Source: Devosia nitrariae
GTDB taxonomy: Bacteria; Pseudomonadota; Alphaproteobacteria; Rhizobiales; Devosiaceae
DNA: 64,000 bases
Direction: 5' to 3'
Assembly (NCBI RefSeq): GCF_030160115.1
Contig: NZ_BSNS01000007.1
Coordinates: 545,501-609,500 of the forward strand
Program-made: the position numbers and the translations under genes
The notes under the pieces: model-generated
What the model saw: only the letters and a program-made list of their open reading frames with translations
What the model was told of the DNA's origin: nothing
Database searches by the model: none
In this document: positions 10,347 through 20,385 of the stretch, in pieces
How the letters are laid out: every line of letters begins with the position of its first letter
How positions within the stretch are numbered: the stretch's first letter is position 1

Positions 10347-11231
10347 CTAGAGCGCCTCGGCGCCCGAGATGATTTCGATAAGTTCTTTGGTGATCTGCGC
10401 CTGGCGCTGGCGGTTATAGGAAAGCTGCAGCTTTCCGATAAGCTCGCCCGCATTGCGCGTCGCGTTGTCCATGGCCGTCATCTGCGCCCCGTAGAACGAA
10501 GCATTGTTCTCGAGCAGGGCGCGGAACACCTGCACCGCGATGTTGCGCGGCAGGAGGTCTGCCAGAATGGCCTCTTCGCTCGGCTCGTATTCGTAGTCGA
10601 GGGTTTCGACCGGCGTCTTCTCGCCCTCGCCGGCCTCGATCCTGGCCGGAATCAACTGCAGCGCCGTCGGCACCTGGCTGATGACCGAAGCGAACCGCGA
10701 AAAAAAGAGCGTCGCCACGTCGAACTCGCCCGCCTCGAACCTTTCGAGGATCTTGGTGGCGATGTCGTGGGCGTTGGAGAACCCGATCTGCCGCACTTCG
10801 CGCAGGGTGATATAGTCGATGATCCTGTCGCCGAAGGTACGCTTCAAGACGTCGTTGCCCTTGCGCCCGACCGTCATGATCTTGACCGTCTTGCCCTGGG
10901 CGATCAGCCGATTGGCATGCTCGCGCGCCAGGCGCACGATCGAGGAGTTGAACCCGCCGGCAAGCCCGCGCTCGCCGGTCGCGACCACCAGAAGGTGCAC
11001 GTCGTCCTTGCCGGTACCGGCAAGGAGCGTCGGCGCCCCCTCCCGGCCTTCATAGACCGAGGAGAGACCTGCCAGCACCTGCTCCATCCGCTCGGCATAG
11101 GGGCGGGCGGCCGTTGCCGCGTCCTGCGCACGGCGGAGCTTCGCGGCGGCCACCATCTGCATGGCCTTGGTGATCTTCTGGGTCGATTTGACCGAGCCGA
11201 TCCGGTTCTTTAGGTCCTTCAGCGACGGCAT
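10347..11231 (-). CDS. atpG: F1 ATP synthase subunit gamma
   Basis: Rotor shaft of F1. The N-terminal helix [20 protein letters not shown] and [13 protein letters not shown], the middle Rossmann-like part ([14 protein letters not shown]) and the C-terminal helix ([15 protein letters not shown], ending [12 protein letters not shown]) are all present. 294 aa is normal. Placed between atpA (36 bp) and atpD (22 bp) in the operon. Confidence 0.97.
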   Translation of the reverse strand: MPSLKDLKNRIGSVKSTQKITKAMQMVAAAKLRRAQDAATAARPYAERMEQVLAGLSSVYEGREGAPTLLAGTGKDDVHLLVVATGERGLAGGFNSSIVRLAREHANRLIAQGKTVKIMTVGRKGNDVLKRTFGDRIIDYITLREVRQIGFSNAHDIATKILERFEAGEFDVATLFFSRFASVISQVPTALQLIPARIEAGEGEKTPVETLDYEYEPSEEAILADLLPRNIAVQVFRALLENNASFYGAQMTAMDNATRNAGELIGKLQLSYNRQRQAQITKELIEIISGAEAL

Positions 11232-11267
11232 GAGCCCATCGTCCCCTTTTAGAAGCGCGTTTGGGCC

Positions 11268-12803
11268 TTAAGCCGCGAAGGTCTTCTTGATGGCGTCAAG
11301 CGCGTCCTTGACCTTGGCACGCAGGTCATCCGAAAGCGCCTTTTCCCTGGCAATGGCCTCGAGGATGTCGGCGTGCTTGGACCGGAAGGTCGACAGCACC
11401 GTCTGCTCGAACTCGCCGACCTTGGCGACCGGCAGACTGTCGAGATAGCCGTTGATGCCGGCAAAGATGACGACCACCTGCTCTTCGCTCTTCAAGGGCG
11501 AGAACTGCGGTTGCTTGAGAAGCTCGGTCAGGCGGGCGCCGCGGTTGAGGAGCCGCTGCGTTGCGGCATCGAGGTCCGAACCGAACTGGGCAAAGGCCGC
11601 CATCTCGCGATACTGGGAAAGCTCGCCCTTGATCGAGCCGGCGACCTGCTTCATCGCCTTGATCTGGGCGGACGAACCCACGCGCGACACCGAAAGACCC
11701 ACGTTCACCGCCGGGCGGATGCCCTGGAAGAAGAGGTTGGTCTCGAGGAAGATCTGTCCATCGGTGATCGAGATCACATTGGTCGGGATATAGGCCGACA
11801 CGTCGTTGGCCTGGGTCTCGATGATGGGCAGTGCCGTCAGAGAGCCATTGCCGTGATCGTCGTTGAGCTTGGCAGCGCGTTCGAGGAGCCGCGAGTGCAG
11901 GTAGAAGACGTCGCCCGGATAGGCCTCGCGCCCCGGCGGACGGCGCAGCAGTAGCGACATCTGACGGTAGGCGACGGCCTGCTTGGTCAGGTCGTCATAG
12001 GCGATCACGGCATGCATGCCGTTGTCGCGGAAATACTCGCCGATCGCGCAGCCGGTGAAGGGTGCGATGTATTGGAGCGGTGCCGGGTCCGAGGCGGTCG
12101 CGGCGACCACCACCGAATATTCGAGCGCACCGGCGTCCTCGAGCGTCTTGACGAACTGGGCAACGGTCGAGCGTTTTTGGCCGACGGCGACGTAGATGCA
12201 GTAGAGCTTGTCCGTCTCGGACGCGCCCGCCGCATGCGCCGGCTTCTGGTTGAGGAAGGTGTCGAGAACGATGGCGGTCTTGCCGGTCTGACGGTCGCCG
12301 ATGACGAGCTCGCGCTGGCCGCGCCCGATCGGGATCATGGCATCGATCGCCTTGAGGCCCGTCGACATCGGCTCGTGCACGGACTTGCGTGGCAGGATGC
12401 CGGGCGCCTTGACGTCGACGCGCCGGCGCTCGGTGAATTCGATCGGGCCCTTGCCGTCGATCGGGTTGCCGAGGCCATCGACCACGCGCCCGAGGAGACC
12501 TTTGCCGACCGGCGTATCGACGATGGCGCCGGTGCGCTTGACGGTGTCGCCTTCCTTGATCGCCCGGTCGTCGCCGAAGATCACGATGCCGACATTGTCC
12601 TCTTCGAGGTTGAGCGCCATGCCCTTGATGCCGCCCGGGAGCTCCACGAGCTCACCGGCCTGGCAGTTGTCGAGGCCATAGACACGAGCGATGCCGTCGC
12701 CGACCGAGAGCACCTGACCGACTTCGGAAACCTGGGCTTCCTGGCCGAAATTCTTGATCTGGTCCTTGAGGATCGCAGAGATTTCCGCGGCTTTGATGTC
12801 CAT
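11268..12803 (-). CDS. atpA: F1 ATP synthase subunit alpha
   Basis: Non-catalytic nucleotide-binding subunit of F1, 511 aa. It has the beta-barrel ([14 protein letters not shown]), Walker [16 protein letters not shown] and the family signature [17 protein letters not shown] with the arginine finger. Its ATG shares one base with the atpH stop, so translation is coupled to atpH. Confidence 0.98.
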   Translation of the reverse strand: MDIKAAEISAILKDQIKNFGQEAQVSEVGQVLSVGDGIARVYGLDNCQAGELVELPGGIKGMALNLEEDNVGIVIFGDDRAIKEGDTVKRTGAIVDTPVGKGLLGRVVDGLGNPIDGKGPIEFTERRRVDVKAPGILPRKSVHEPMSTGLKAIDAMIPIGRGQRELVIGDRQTGKTAIVLDTFLNQKPAHAAGASETDKLYCIYVAVGQKRSTVAQFVKTLEDAGALEYSVVVAATASDPAPLQYIAPFTGCAIGEYFRDNGMHAVIAYDDLTKQAVAYRQMSLLLRRPPGREAYPGDVFYLHSRLLERAAKLNDDHGNGSLTALPIIETQANDVSAYIPTNVISITDGQIFLETNLFFQGIRPAVNVGLSVSRVGSSAQIKAMKQVAGSIKGELSQYREMAAFAQFGSDLDAATQRLLNRGARLTELLKQPQFSPLKSEEQVVVIFAGINGYLDSLPVAKVGEFEQTVLSTFRSKHADILEAIAREKALSDDLRAKVKDALDAIKKTFAA

Positions 12804-13363
12804 TATCCGACCTCTTTCATGGCGATCTTCATCGCTGCGAGTTTTGTCTTGAGGGAAGAATCGATCAACTGGCTGCCGACCTTGACCTGCAGGCCGCCGA
12901 TGAGCGAGGGATCGACGTGTTGGTTGAGCGTGACGGCTTTGCCGACCTTGGCGGAAAGCGTCTCGGAAAGAGACTTGGCCTGGGCGTCGGTCAGGGGCGC
13001 GGCCGACGTGACCTCGGCGGTCACCTCACCACGCGCCGCAGCCGCGAGCGCCTTGAAGGCATCGATGATCTGGGAAAGCGCAAACAGCCGCCCGTTGCGG
13101 GCAACGAGCTTCAGGAGATTGGACACCAGCGGATTGGTCTGCGTCTTGGCAAGGATGGCATTCACCGCCTCGGCCTTGTCCTCGGCATTGATGGCCGGCG
13201 ACTTGAGGAAGCGGGCGAAGTCCTCGCTCTCGCGGACCAGGCGCCCAACGTCGCTGAGGGCGGTCTCGACCGAAGCCAGCTGGTTTTCGTCCTTAGCGAC
13301 ATCGAAAAGCGCCGACGCGTATGGCCGCGCGATTCCAACAAGCACTGAATTTTGCGCTGCCAA
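12803..13363 (-). CDS. atpH: F1 ATP synthase subunit delta
   Basis: Peripheral-stalk subunit joining F1 to the Fo b subunits. [14 protein letters not shown] near the N-terminus and the C-terminal [20 protein letters not shown] are the family's two landmarks; 186 aa is normal. The frame opens with TTG 13363; GTG 13345 is possible but leaves only two residues before the conserved GIARPYA. First gene of atpHAGDC, so the operon promoter should lie in 13364-13579, where I cannot pick out a convincing one. Confidence 0.95.
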   Translation of the reverse strand: MAAQNSVLVGIARPYASALFDVAKDENQLASVETALSDVGRLVRESEDFARFLKSPAINAEDKAEAVNAILAKTQTNPLVSNLLKLVARNGRLFALSQIIDAFKALAAAARGEVTAEVTSAAPLTDAQAKSLSETLSAKVGKAVTLNQHVDPSLIGGLQVKVGSQLIDSSLKTKLAAMKIAMKEVG

Positions 13364-13579
13364 TGCCGCATCACCCTCTTGCTAGCCTGCCACTGCCCTT
13401 CCGGAACGGACTGCGGCGGTTGCCGATGTTTTTTGGTCTTCTTGTTTGGAGGAAGGCCACCCACGGACCCCCAGAAGTCGGGCTCGCTCTATCACAAGCG
13501 GAACGCGGCTTGCAAGGCTCCGGGACGCGATTCGCTCACGGCGAAAATGTCGCAGCCGGCAGTGCGCCGCCGGGACTGG

Positions 13580-13864
13580 TCAGGCGCGCTTGCGCTTGGC
13601 TTTGAGGCTCTCGGCAAGAGCCGCGTTCATGCGTGTCTGCCAACCCGGCCCCTCGGCCTTGAATCCTTCGACCACCTCGCGGTCGAGCCTGAGACTCACT
13701 GAGACTTTCGGGTTGGCGGATTTGGGCCGGCCAACCGGCGGCAGGCCCCGTTCAGCCAGAATGTCGTTCAACGGCCGAAGCTTCTTGGCAAGCTCAGGCG
13801 TGAGTTCCGGCATTTCATCGTCGGGAACTCCATAGATTCTATTTTTGGCGTTTGAGTTGCTCAT
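13580..13864 (-). CDS. brnA: BrnA-family antitoxin
   Basis: 94 aa. The C-terminal half (KVSVSLRLDREVVEGFKAEG, GWQTRMNAALAESL) is the ribbon-helix-helix part of BrnA antitoxins (PF14384 type), which bind the BrnT RNase and repress their own promoter. The N-terminal part is polar and proline-rich, as usual for toxin-binding arms. Its start overlaps the brnT frame by 26 bp, the normal toxin-antitoxin layout. The frame is intact although the toxin's start is not. Confidence 0.85.
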   Translation of the reverse strand: MSNSNAKNRIYGVPDDEMPELTPELAKKLRPLNDILAERGLPPVGRPKSANPKVSVSLRLDREVVEGFKAEGPGWQTRMNAALAESLKAKRKRA

Positions 13865-14119
13865 AAGTGAGATAGTCCCTTCTGCCGAACCGCCGAATGC
13901 TGATGATCCGATAAATCCCAGCGCGAATGGTGAAGACGATTACGTAGCCATCGCCGTCCCCGGCTTCGCCATACGCGACCAACCGCTCTTCGCCACAGGC
14001 TCGCCGGTCGTCGACCAGCACGCCCGCTCCGGTCCAATCGAACAGGTAGGCGACCTCGAAGCTCACCCCATGTTTGATCCTGTTCGACCGGTTCTTCGCC
14101 TCATCCCATTCGACTCCAT
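13839..14119 (-). pseudogene. brnT: BrnT-family toxin, frameshifted after the start codon
   Basis: The body shows the BrnT ribonuclease fold: GVSFEVAYLFDW, a GEERLVAYGEA strand, YVIVFTIRAGIYRIISIRR and an Arg/Tyr-rich end. The conserved N-terminus EWDEAKNRSNRIKHG is encoded in the same frame upstream of GTG 14066, but between it and an in-frame TAG there is no start codon. ATG 14119, six bases after a good ribosome site (AGGGAG), is one base out of frame. One added base would restore M-E-V-E-W-D-E-A-K. So this is either a dead toxin or an assembly error at a G run; a short protein from GTG 14066 would lack the first strand and helix. Confidence 0.7.
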
Positions 14120-14164
14120 CGAGCTCCCTCTATGTAGTCCCCATCCCGGCCGGAGTCAATTTTC

Positions 14165-14172
14165 GTATATAC
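14165..14172. promoter_or_regulatory. possible brnTA promoter or operator palindrome
   Basis: An 8-bp perfect palindrome GTATATAC in an AT-rich patch (TTTTTGTATATACGAAAA on the minus strand) 45 bp upstream of the brnT ATG. BrnA-type antitoxins bind palindromes at their own promoter, so this is a candidate operator overlapping a -10 box. Confidence 0.3.
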
Positions 14173-14178
14173 AAAAAC

Positions 14179-16374
14179 TCAGAAGAAGCTCATCGGGTCG
14201 ATGTCCACCTGCACCTTGAGGCTCCCCTTGGGGCGCTCGGCGCTGGCGAGCCAGAAGCGCACATAGCCCGAGAGGTCAAAGTCTTTGGGGCTCTGTGCCA
14301 ACAGCCGCACCCGGTGCCGGCCGCGTACCATGGCGATGGGCGCATCGGCAGGTCCGAAGAGCTTGAGCTTGTCGGCCATCGGCGCAGTTGACAGCAGCCG
14401 TCGCGCATAGCCCATCGCCTCTTCGTGGTCGTTGGCCGAGACGATCAACGCCGCCAGCCGCCCGAATGGCGGAAGACCGCCGGCCTCGCGGGCCGCCAAT
14501 TCATGAGCGTAGAACGCTTCCCGGTCGCCGGTGACCATGGCGCGCATCACCGGGTGGCCGGGGTGGTAGGTCTGCAGAAAGGCCTTGCCGTGCCGCACCG
14601 CGCGCCCGGCGCGGCCGGCGACCTGGGTCAGGATCTGGAAAGTCTTCTCGGCAGCCCGCGGATCGCCGTGGGCAAGACCGAGGTCGGCATCAAGCACGCC
14701 GACCAGCGTCAGCTTCTCGAAGTGGTGCCCCTTGGCGACGAGCTGTGTGCCGATGACGATATCATAGTCGCCCTGCTCGATCTCGGCGAAGCGTTGCTTG
14801 AGCTGCGCGTTCGAGCCCATGTCGGACGAAAGGATGACACGACGCGCCTCGGGGAAACGCTCGGCCGCCTCCTCGGCGATGCGCTCGATCCCGGGGCCGA
14901 TCGGCACCAGCGACTCCGTGGCTCCGCACGCTCCGCACGCCGCCGGGATCTTCTGCTCATGCCCGCAATGGTGGCACATTAAAACGCCCCGGAACCGGTG
15001 CTCGACGAGCCAGGCCGAGCAGTCCGGGCATTGATACTGGTGCCCGCAGGCCCGGCAAAGGGTCAGCGGCGCATAGCCTCGCCGGTTGAGGAAGAGCAGT
15101 GCCTGCTCGCCGCGGTCGAGGGTGGCAAAGATCTCGCGCGCCAGGCGCGGCGCGATCCAGCGGCCCTTCTCGGGTCCCTCCTCGCGCATGTCGAGCGCGG
15201 TCACATCCGGCAGCGCCGCCTCGGCAAAGCGCGAGGCAAGAACGACATGCCTGTAGCGTCTCTGATTGGCGTTGTTGCGCGATTCGACCGAGGGCGTGGC
15301 CGATGACAGGATCACCCGTGCCTCGGTCAGGCGTGCCCGCACCACCGCCATGTCGCGCGCATGATAGTTGACGCCGTCCGACTGCTTGTACGCGCCGTCA
15401 TGCTCCTCATCGAGAACGATCAGCCCGAGTTCCCGGAACGGCAGGAACAGCGCCGAGCGCGCCCCCACCACCGCCCGAACCTCGCCCTTCAGCACCCCCC
15501 TCCATACCCGCGCCCGCTGCGCGGGGGTCATGTCCGAATGCCATTCGGCCGGGCGCGCATCGAAGCGCTTGGTGAAGCGCTCGAGGAAGGTGTGGGTCAG
15601 TGCGATCTCGGGCAGCAGCACCAGCGCCTGTCGTCCGGCGCGCAGGGTGTCGGCGACGGCCTCGAAGAACACTTCCGTCTTGCCGCCACCGGTAACGCCA
15701 TCGAGCAGCGCCACCCCGAAACGCCCGGCATCGAGTTGCCGGACCTCGTCGAGGGCAACCTGCTGCTCGGCGCTGAGCGTTGCGACGTTCGCATCCGGGT
15801 CGGGCGGCAGCACCGCGGGCGGAGGCGGCACCTCCAGCCGCTCGAGCGCTCCGACGCGCTCAAGCCCGTCGACGACCGAGGCCGAGACGCCGCTCGCTCC
15901 GATGATCGCCGCTCGCGCCCAGACCATGCCGTCGGCAACGACGTCGAGCACGCGCAGCCGTGCATCGGTCAACCGCTCGGGCTCATATTCGGTCTTGCGA
16001 TAGGCGGTGACCGGCCGTTCGGGCTCCAGCGCTTCGGGACTGCGTACCACCCCGCGCATCACCATGCCGGGGGCGGCCAGCGTATAGCGGGCTACCCAGT
16101 CGACGAGCTTTAAGAGTTCGTCCGAAAGAGCCGGCACGTCGTAAACATGAGCGATGTCCCGCAGCCGGTTGTGCGCCACCGTGTCCTTGGGCTCACCCCA
16201 GACGACCCCGAGCGTGGCGCGCGGGCCGAGCGGCACGACGACGATCGCGCCGCGCTCAATCTGCATACCCTCGGGCACCCGGTAGGAGTACGGCCCCTCG
16301 ACGGCGACCCCCACCATGACTGCTACGATGTCGCCGGGTCCGTACATTCGTGCTCGTTCTGTTCCCTTGCTCAT
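14179..16374 (-). CDS. priA: primosomal protein N', replication restart helicase
   Basis: 3'-5' DNA helicase that reloads the replisome at stalled forks. Walker A GVTGGGKTEVFFEA, DEEHD box LIVLDEEHDGAYKQ, and two CxxC zinc modules (CRACGHQYQCPDC; CHHCG; CGACG) are all present, with the N-terminal 3'BD (VAVEGPYSYRVPEG). About 731 aa from ATG 16374; a longer open reading to 16551 has no family character. Divergent from xerC with a 76-bp gap. The stop lies 60 bp from the brnT start. Confidence 0.96.
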   Translation of the reverse strand: MSKGTERARMYGPGDIVAVMVGVAVEGPYSYRVPEGMQIERGAIVVVPLGPRATLGVVWGEPKDTVAHNRLRDIAHVYDVPALSDELLKLVDWVARYTLAAPGMVMRGVVRSPEALEPERPVTAYRKTEYEPERLTDARLRVLDVVADGMVWARAAIIGASGVSASVVDGLERVGALERLEVPPPPAVLPPDPDANVATLSAEQQVALDEVRQLDAGRFGVALLDGVTGGGKTEVFFEAVADTLRAGRQALVLLPEIALTHTFLERFTKRFDARPAEWHSDMTPAQRARVWRGVLKGEVRAVVGARSALFLPFRELGLIVLDEEHDGAYKQSDGVNYHARDMAVVRARLTEARVILSSATPSVESRNNANQRRYRHVVLASRFAEAALPDVTALDMREEGPEKGRWIAPRLAREIFATLDRGEQALLFLNRRGYAPLTLCRACGHQYQCPDCSAWLVEHRFRGVLMCHHCGHEQKIPAACGACGATESLVPIGPGIERIAEEAAERFPEARRVILSSDMGSNAQLKQRFAEIEQGDYDIVIGTQLVAKGHHFEKLTLVGVLDADLGLAHGDPRAAEKTFQILTQVAGRAGRAVRHGKAFLQTYHPGHPVMRAMVTGDREAFYAHELAAREAGGLPPFGRLAALIVSANDHEEAMGYARRLLSTAPMADKLKLFGPADAPIAMVRGRHRVRLLAQSPKDFDLSGYVRFWLASAERPKGSLKVQVDIDPMSFF

Positions 16375-16450
16375 AGATAGCCTTTGGCGCCGATTCGGCC
16401 AGCCCGGTCGGGTTAAACCTGACTTTACCGCTGTGCGGCATGGTGACCCC

Positions 16451-17380
16451 ATGACCGATACCGCCTTTGCCACCGACGAGGCCGTCAAGGAGCGCATCGC
16501 ACTCTGGATGCGCGAGCTCGTCGCCGTGCGGCGCCTTTCGCCCAACACCATCGAAGCCTATGACCGGGACCTGTCGCAGTTCATTGCGTTTCTCTCCGGC
16601 CATACCGGCGGAACGGTGTCGCTGGCAACGCTTGCCGACCTCAGCGCCGCCGACATCCGCGCCTTCATGGCTGCGCGGCGGGCCGAAAGCCTCGGCTCGC
16701 GCTCGCTGGCCCGGGTGCTTTCGGCCCTGAAGTCGTTCTTCAAGTTCCTCGAGCGCGAGGGCGTCCTGGCGAGCGAGGCGCTCAACACCATCAGGACCCC
16801 GAAGATCCCTAAATCCCTGCCCAAGGCGCTGACTATCGCCGAGGCGCGCCAGGCCATCGCCATGACAGAGGATTTGGAAGAGCGTCCGTGGATCGCGGCG
16901 CGCGACATGGCGGTGCTCGCGCTCTGCTATGGCGCGGGGCTGCGCATTTCCGAGGCCCTGGCAGTCACCCCCGCCGACCTCGAGGCAGCGGCGCTGCGCG
17001 TCATCGGCAAGGGCGGCAAAGTACGCATGGTGCCGCTGATCGCGCCCGTCCGGCAGGCGATCGACACCTACCGATCGCTCTCTCCGTTCCATCCTGCCCG
17101 GGACGAGCCGATCTTTCGGGGCATGCGCGGCGGACCGCTCTCACCGCGGCTCATCCAGCTTCGGGCCCAGCAGCTGCGGGGTGCCCTCGGCCTGCCGCCT
17201 TCGGCAACCCCGCACGCGCTCCGGCATTCCTTCGCAACGCACCTGCTCGGACGCGGCGGTGACCTCAGGGCGATCCAGGAGCTTCTCGGCCATGCCTCGC
17301 TCTCGACGACGCAGGTCTATACCGCCGTCGATACCGAGCGACTGCTCGAAAGCTACCGCAATGCGCATCCGCGGGGCTGA
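16451..17380 (+). CDS. xerC: tyrosine recombinase XerC
   Basis: Site-specific recombinase that, with XerD, resolves chromosome dimers at dif. N-terminal SAM-like domain (ELVAVRRLSPNTIEAYDRDL) and C-terminal catalytic domain with Arg in GAGLRISEAL, Lys in GKGGKVR, HALRHSFATHLL, LGHASLSTTQVY with the nucleophilic Tyr. 309 aa. ATG 16451 gives the usual N-terminus; a longer reading from 16316 overlaps priA. No dif-like site is visible nearby and neighbours are core genes, so this is the housekeeping enzyme, not an integrase. Confidence 0.93.
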   Translation: MTDTAFATDEAVKERIALWMRELVAVRRLSPNTIEAYDRDLSQFIAFLSGHTGGTVSLATLADLSAADIRAFMAARRAESLGSRSLARVLSALKSFFKFLEREGVLASEALNTIRTPKIPKSLPKALTIAEARQAIAMTEDLEERPWIAARDMAVLALCYGAGLRISEALAVTPADLEAAALRVIGKGGKVRMVPLIAPVRQAIDTYRSLSPFHPARDEPIFRGMRGGPLSPRLIQLRAQQLRGALGLPPSATPHALRHSFATHLLGRGGDLRAIQELLGHASLSTTQVYTAVDTERLLESYRNAHPRG

Positions 17381-17631
17381 CATGCGGGCCGATCGCCAGC
17401 GCTGACGCCGGCACCGCAATTGCGCCTTTACGCGGAACGCACCGCGATGTAGCAAGAGGCATCATGCGTGCGCACACCATCCTTATCGCCAACATTTGGC
17501 TCCTTGGCACCGACAGGTGCCGGGGCGGACGCTGATTTAGTCTTTCAAGCGATTTCGTTTCACCGGCCCGGCCGCCAGGCCCGGGTGTAAGACCGGTGAC
17601 TGACGGACGGGCGCCCTAAAAGGTTCCTCTG

Positions 17632-18579
17632 ATGTCCGCTCCGCCGCTTTCGCCTGCCGCCTCGACACGCTTCGACACCACGGGCTACGCCCTCGCCATC
17701 GGCGGTGCGATCCTCTTTTCGACCAAGGGCATCTTCATCAAGCTCGCCTATGCCCACGGTGTCGCCACCGAAACGCTCCTGGCGCTGCGCATGGCTGTGG
17801 CGCTGCCGGTCTATGCCGTGATCCTCATAGCGCTGCTCGTGCGCAAGCCCGGCATGCGAGCCAATCTGACGCTGCCCGTGCTCGCCGCAACCATGCTCAT
17901 CGGTCTTCTGGGCTACTATGTCTCGAGCTACCTCGATTTCCTCGGCCTGCAATACGTCACGGCCCAGTACGAGCGGCTGGTGCTGTTCACCTATCCATTC
18001 TTCGTGCTTGTGCTCGGCGTTGCCTTCTTCGGGGATCGCATGGCCTGGAGCGTGGTGCCCGGCATGGTGATCTCCTATCTCGGCATCGCGCTCATCTTCG
18101 GCTGGAACCTCGTCACCGAGCCGGTAGGCCTCCTCACCGGCACGGCGCTGGTCATGGCCGCCGCCCTCACCTTCGCGCTCTACCAGCACCTGGCCAAGCG
18201 GCAGATGCTGACGCTCGGCAGCGGGCTCTTCACCTGCGTCGGCATGTCGACCGCCGCGCTGGCGGCCATCACCCAGGATGCCGTCGTCCATGGACCCGGC
18301 AACCTTGCCGGCCTCGATGGAGAAACCCTCGCCTATGGCCTCGCGCTCGGCATCCTCGGCACCGTGCTGCCCTCGTTCCTGATGAACGCGGGCATGGCTC
18401 GCGTCGGAGCCCGCGCCACTGCCTCGACGGCAGGCCTTGGCCCGGTGGTGACGGCGGTGATCGCGGTTCTGGTCCTCGGCGAAGCCTTCACCATTTTCCA
18501 CGCGATCGGTACCGCCATGGTCATCGCCGGTATCACCCTCTTCAGCCGGGCCGAACGCCGGGTGAAAGCGTCAGCGTGA
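17632..18579 (+). CDS. EamA/DMT-family transporter
   Basis: Inner-membrane carrier with ten predicted helices in two EamA repeats (about residues 17-150 and 160-308). Clear helices include ALAIGGAILFSTKGIFIKLA, MVISYLGIALIFGW and GLGPVVTAVIAVLVLGEAF, the last with the conserved GE of the family. Substrate unknown; members export metabolites or amino acids. An AAAAGG ribosome site lies 7 bp before ATG 17632. It is preceded by 251 bp without a gene. Confidence 0.88.
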   Translation: MSAPPLSPAASTRFDTTGYALAIGGAILFSTKGIFIKLAYAHGVATETLLALRMAVALPVYAVILIALLVRKPGMRANLTLPVLAATMLIGLLGYYVSSYLDFLGLQYVTAQYERLVLFTYPFFVLVLGVAFFGDRMAWSVVPGMVISYLGIALIFGWNLVTEPVGLLTGTALVMAAALTFALYQHLAKRQMLTLGSGLFTCVGMSTAALAAITQDAVVHGPGNLAGLDGETLAYGLALGILGTVLPSFLMNAGMARVGARATASTAGLGPVVTAVIAVLVLGEAFTIFHAIGTAMVIAGITLFSRAERRVKASA

Positions 18580-18678
18580 AATTCACCTGACCTTAAGGCA
18601 CGACGACAAGACTATCTGAACACCAAAAGCCGCTGTAATGTCTGGCTGGATAATCGGGCTCTCCTGGGAGGACATGTC

Positions 18679-20361
18679 ATGCCGTCTGCCACCCCGCTGC
18701 TTCGCAGCGCGCTTTTCGGGCTGTCCCTTGTGCTGGCCGCTGCAACCCCTGGGCTCGCTGCGCCGGTGCAGGACCTGCCGGCAGCGTCACTGGACGTGAA
18801 GGGCGCGCTGCTCGTCGCCCAGCTCGACGACATCGACTTCGGCGATGATTCGGGCCAGTGGGCCAACGATGGCGAATGCGACGATCCGCGTTTCACCGGT
18901 CCCGGAACCGCCGACCAACTGGTCGACGCCGACCTGATGAAGGACGCGACCGACTGCCGCGAGGCCCACGAGGCCGGCACCGTGACCCTGGCCGGCGAGG
19001 AGTCCGGAACCACCGCTGCAACCGACATCGATTTCGGCGACGATTCGGGTCGGTGGGCCAATGACGGCGAGTGCGATGACCCACGCTTCACCGGTCCCGG
19101 AACGGCGGACGAACTAGTCGACGCCGACCGCATGCATGACGCAACCGACTGCCGCGAGGCCCACGAGGCCGGCACCGTGACCCTGGCCGGCGAGAAGTCC
19201 GAGACCACCGCCACGACCGACATCGACTTCGGCGATGATTCGAGCCAGTGGGCCAATGATGGCGAGTGCGACGACCCCCGCTTTGCCGGTCCCGGAACGG
19301 CCGACGAGCTCATCGAAACCGACCGAATGCATGATGCCACCGACTGCCGCGAGGCCTATGAGGCAGGTACTGTCACCCTTGCCGGCGAGAAATCCGATGC
19401 CGCCGCCCCGACCGACATCGACTTCGGCGACGATTCGAGCCAGTGGGCCAATGACGGCGAATGCGACGATCCGCGCTTTGCCGGCACCGGCATGGCCGCC
19501 GAGCTCCTCGAGGCGGACCGCATGCACGATGCCACCGACTGCCGCACCCTCTACGAGGCGGGCTCGATCACCCTCAAGGGCGACGCCGTCGGCATCGACG
19601 ACGTCGATTTCGGCGACGACACCAGCGAGTGGGCCAATGACGGCGAGTGCGATGATCCGCGCTTTACCGGCACCGGCATGGCAACGACGCTCCTCGACGA
19701 AGACCGCATGCACGACGCCACCGACTGCCGCACCCTCTTCGAGGACGGCTCGATCACCCTCAAGGGCGATGCCGCCAGCATCGACGACATCGACTTCGGC
19801 GACGATACCAGCCCATGGGCCAATGACGGCGAGTGCGACGATCCGCGCTTTACCGGGCCGGGCACGGCCGACCAGCTGCTCGACAGCGACGAGTTGCGCG
19901 ACGCAACCGACTGCCGCGAGGCCTTTGAGGCCGGCACGGTGACGCTGGCCGGGACGTCCTCGAGCGCCCCCGCCGTCTTCGATTATGGCGACGATTCCAG
20001 CCAGTGGGCCAATGATGGCGAGTGCGACGATCCCCGCTTTGCCGGCACCGGCACCGGCAAGAAGCTCTTGGCCGAGGACGAGATGCGCGACGCCACCGAC
20101 TGCCGCACGCTGGTAGAGGCGGGCGAAGCCGAGATCCGCAAGGTCTTCGACCCGGCCTATGCCGCCGCTGGTCCCTACGACTCCTCGCACATCGATTTCG
20201 GCGATGATTCCTCGACCTACGCCAATGACGGCGAGTGCGACGACCCGCGCTTCGAGGGCCCGGGCACGGCAACGACGCTCCTCGACAGCGACGAGCTGCG
20301 CGATGCCTCCGACTGCCGTGAGGCCTATGAGGCGGGAACCATCGTGCAGGTGGGTGAGTAG
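18679..20361 (+). CDS. secreted protein of eight tandem Asp/Cys-rich repeats
   Basis: 560 aa, no function recognised. A signal peptide (about 1-28, LFGLSLVLAAATPGLAA) precedes eight repeats of 62-71 residues from residue 51 to the end. Each carries a D-F-G-D-D-S core, then WANDGECDDPRF, a G-x-G turn, a variable acidic helix, D-A-T-D-C-R and an E-A-G-T-V-T-L strand. Two cysteines per repeat suggest one disulfide each; the dense DxD/DDS pattern suggests calcium binding (inference). The first three repeats are nearly identical in DNA, indicating recent duplication or ongoing homogenisation. It is followed by a strong terminator, so it is probably a single-gene unit. Confidence 0.85.
   Translation: MPSATPLLRSALFGLSLVLAAATPGLAAPVQDLPAASLDVKGALLVAQLDDIDFGDDSGQWANDGECDDPRFTGPGTADQLVDADLMKDATDCREAHEAGTVTLAGEESGTTAATDIDFGDDSGRWANDGECDDPRFTGPGTADELVDADRMHDATDCREAHEAGTVTLAGEKSETTATTDIDFGDDSSQWANDGECDDPRFAGPGTADELIETDRMHDATDCREAYEAGTVTLAGEKSDAAAPTDIDFGDDSSQWANDGECDDPRFAGTGMAAELLEADRMHDATDCRTLYEAGSITLKGDAVGIDDVDFGDDTSEWANDGECDDPRFTGTGMATTLLDEDRMHDATDCRTLFEDGSITLKGDAASIDDIDFGDDTSPWANDGECDDPRFTGPGTADQLLDSDELRDATDCREAFEAGTVTLAGTSSSAPAVFDYGDDSSQWANDGECDDPRFAGTGTGKKLLAEDEMRDATDCRTLVEAGEAEIRKVFDPAYAAAGPYDSSHIDFGDDSSTYANDGECDDPRFEGPGTATTLLDSDELRDASDCREAYEAGTIVQVGE
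18829..20361 (+). repeat. eight tandem ~195-bp coding repeats
   Basis: Repeats start at 18829, 19024, 19219, 19414, 19600, 19786, 19975 and 20188. Spacing is exactly 195 bp for the first three intervals, then 186, 186, 189 and 213. Copies 4-5 share the ITLKGDA linker, copies 1-3 the VTLAGE linker, which suggests two rounds of expansion. Confidence 0.95.
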
Positions 20362-20385
20362 CGGCCGGAAAAGTTGGACTGCAAC

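Noticed and set aside
12012..13385. Plus-strand open frame of 457 codons over atpA and atpH
   Set aside because: Opposite conserved ATP synthase genes; no domains or ribosome site.
16451..17380. xerC considered as a phage or island integrase
   Set aside because: XerC-type length and motifs, beside priA, with no tRNA, att repeats or mobile genes.
18829..20361. Regular repeats considered as a CRISPR array
   Set aside because: The 195-bp units are fully coding, in frame, and have no unique spacers or cas genes.
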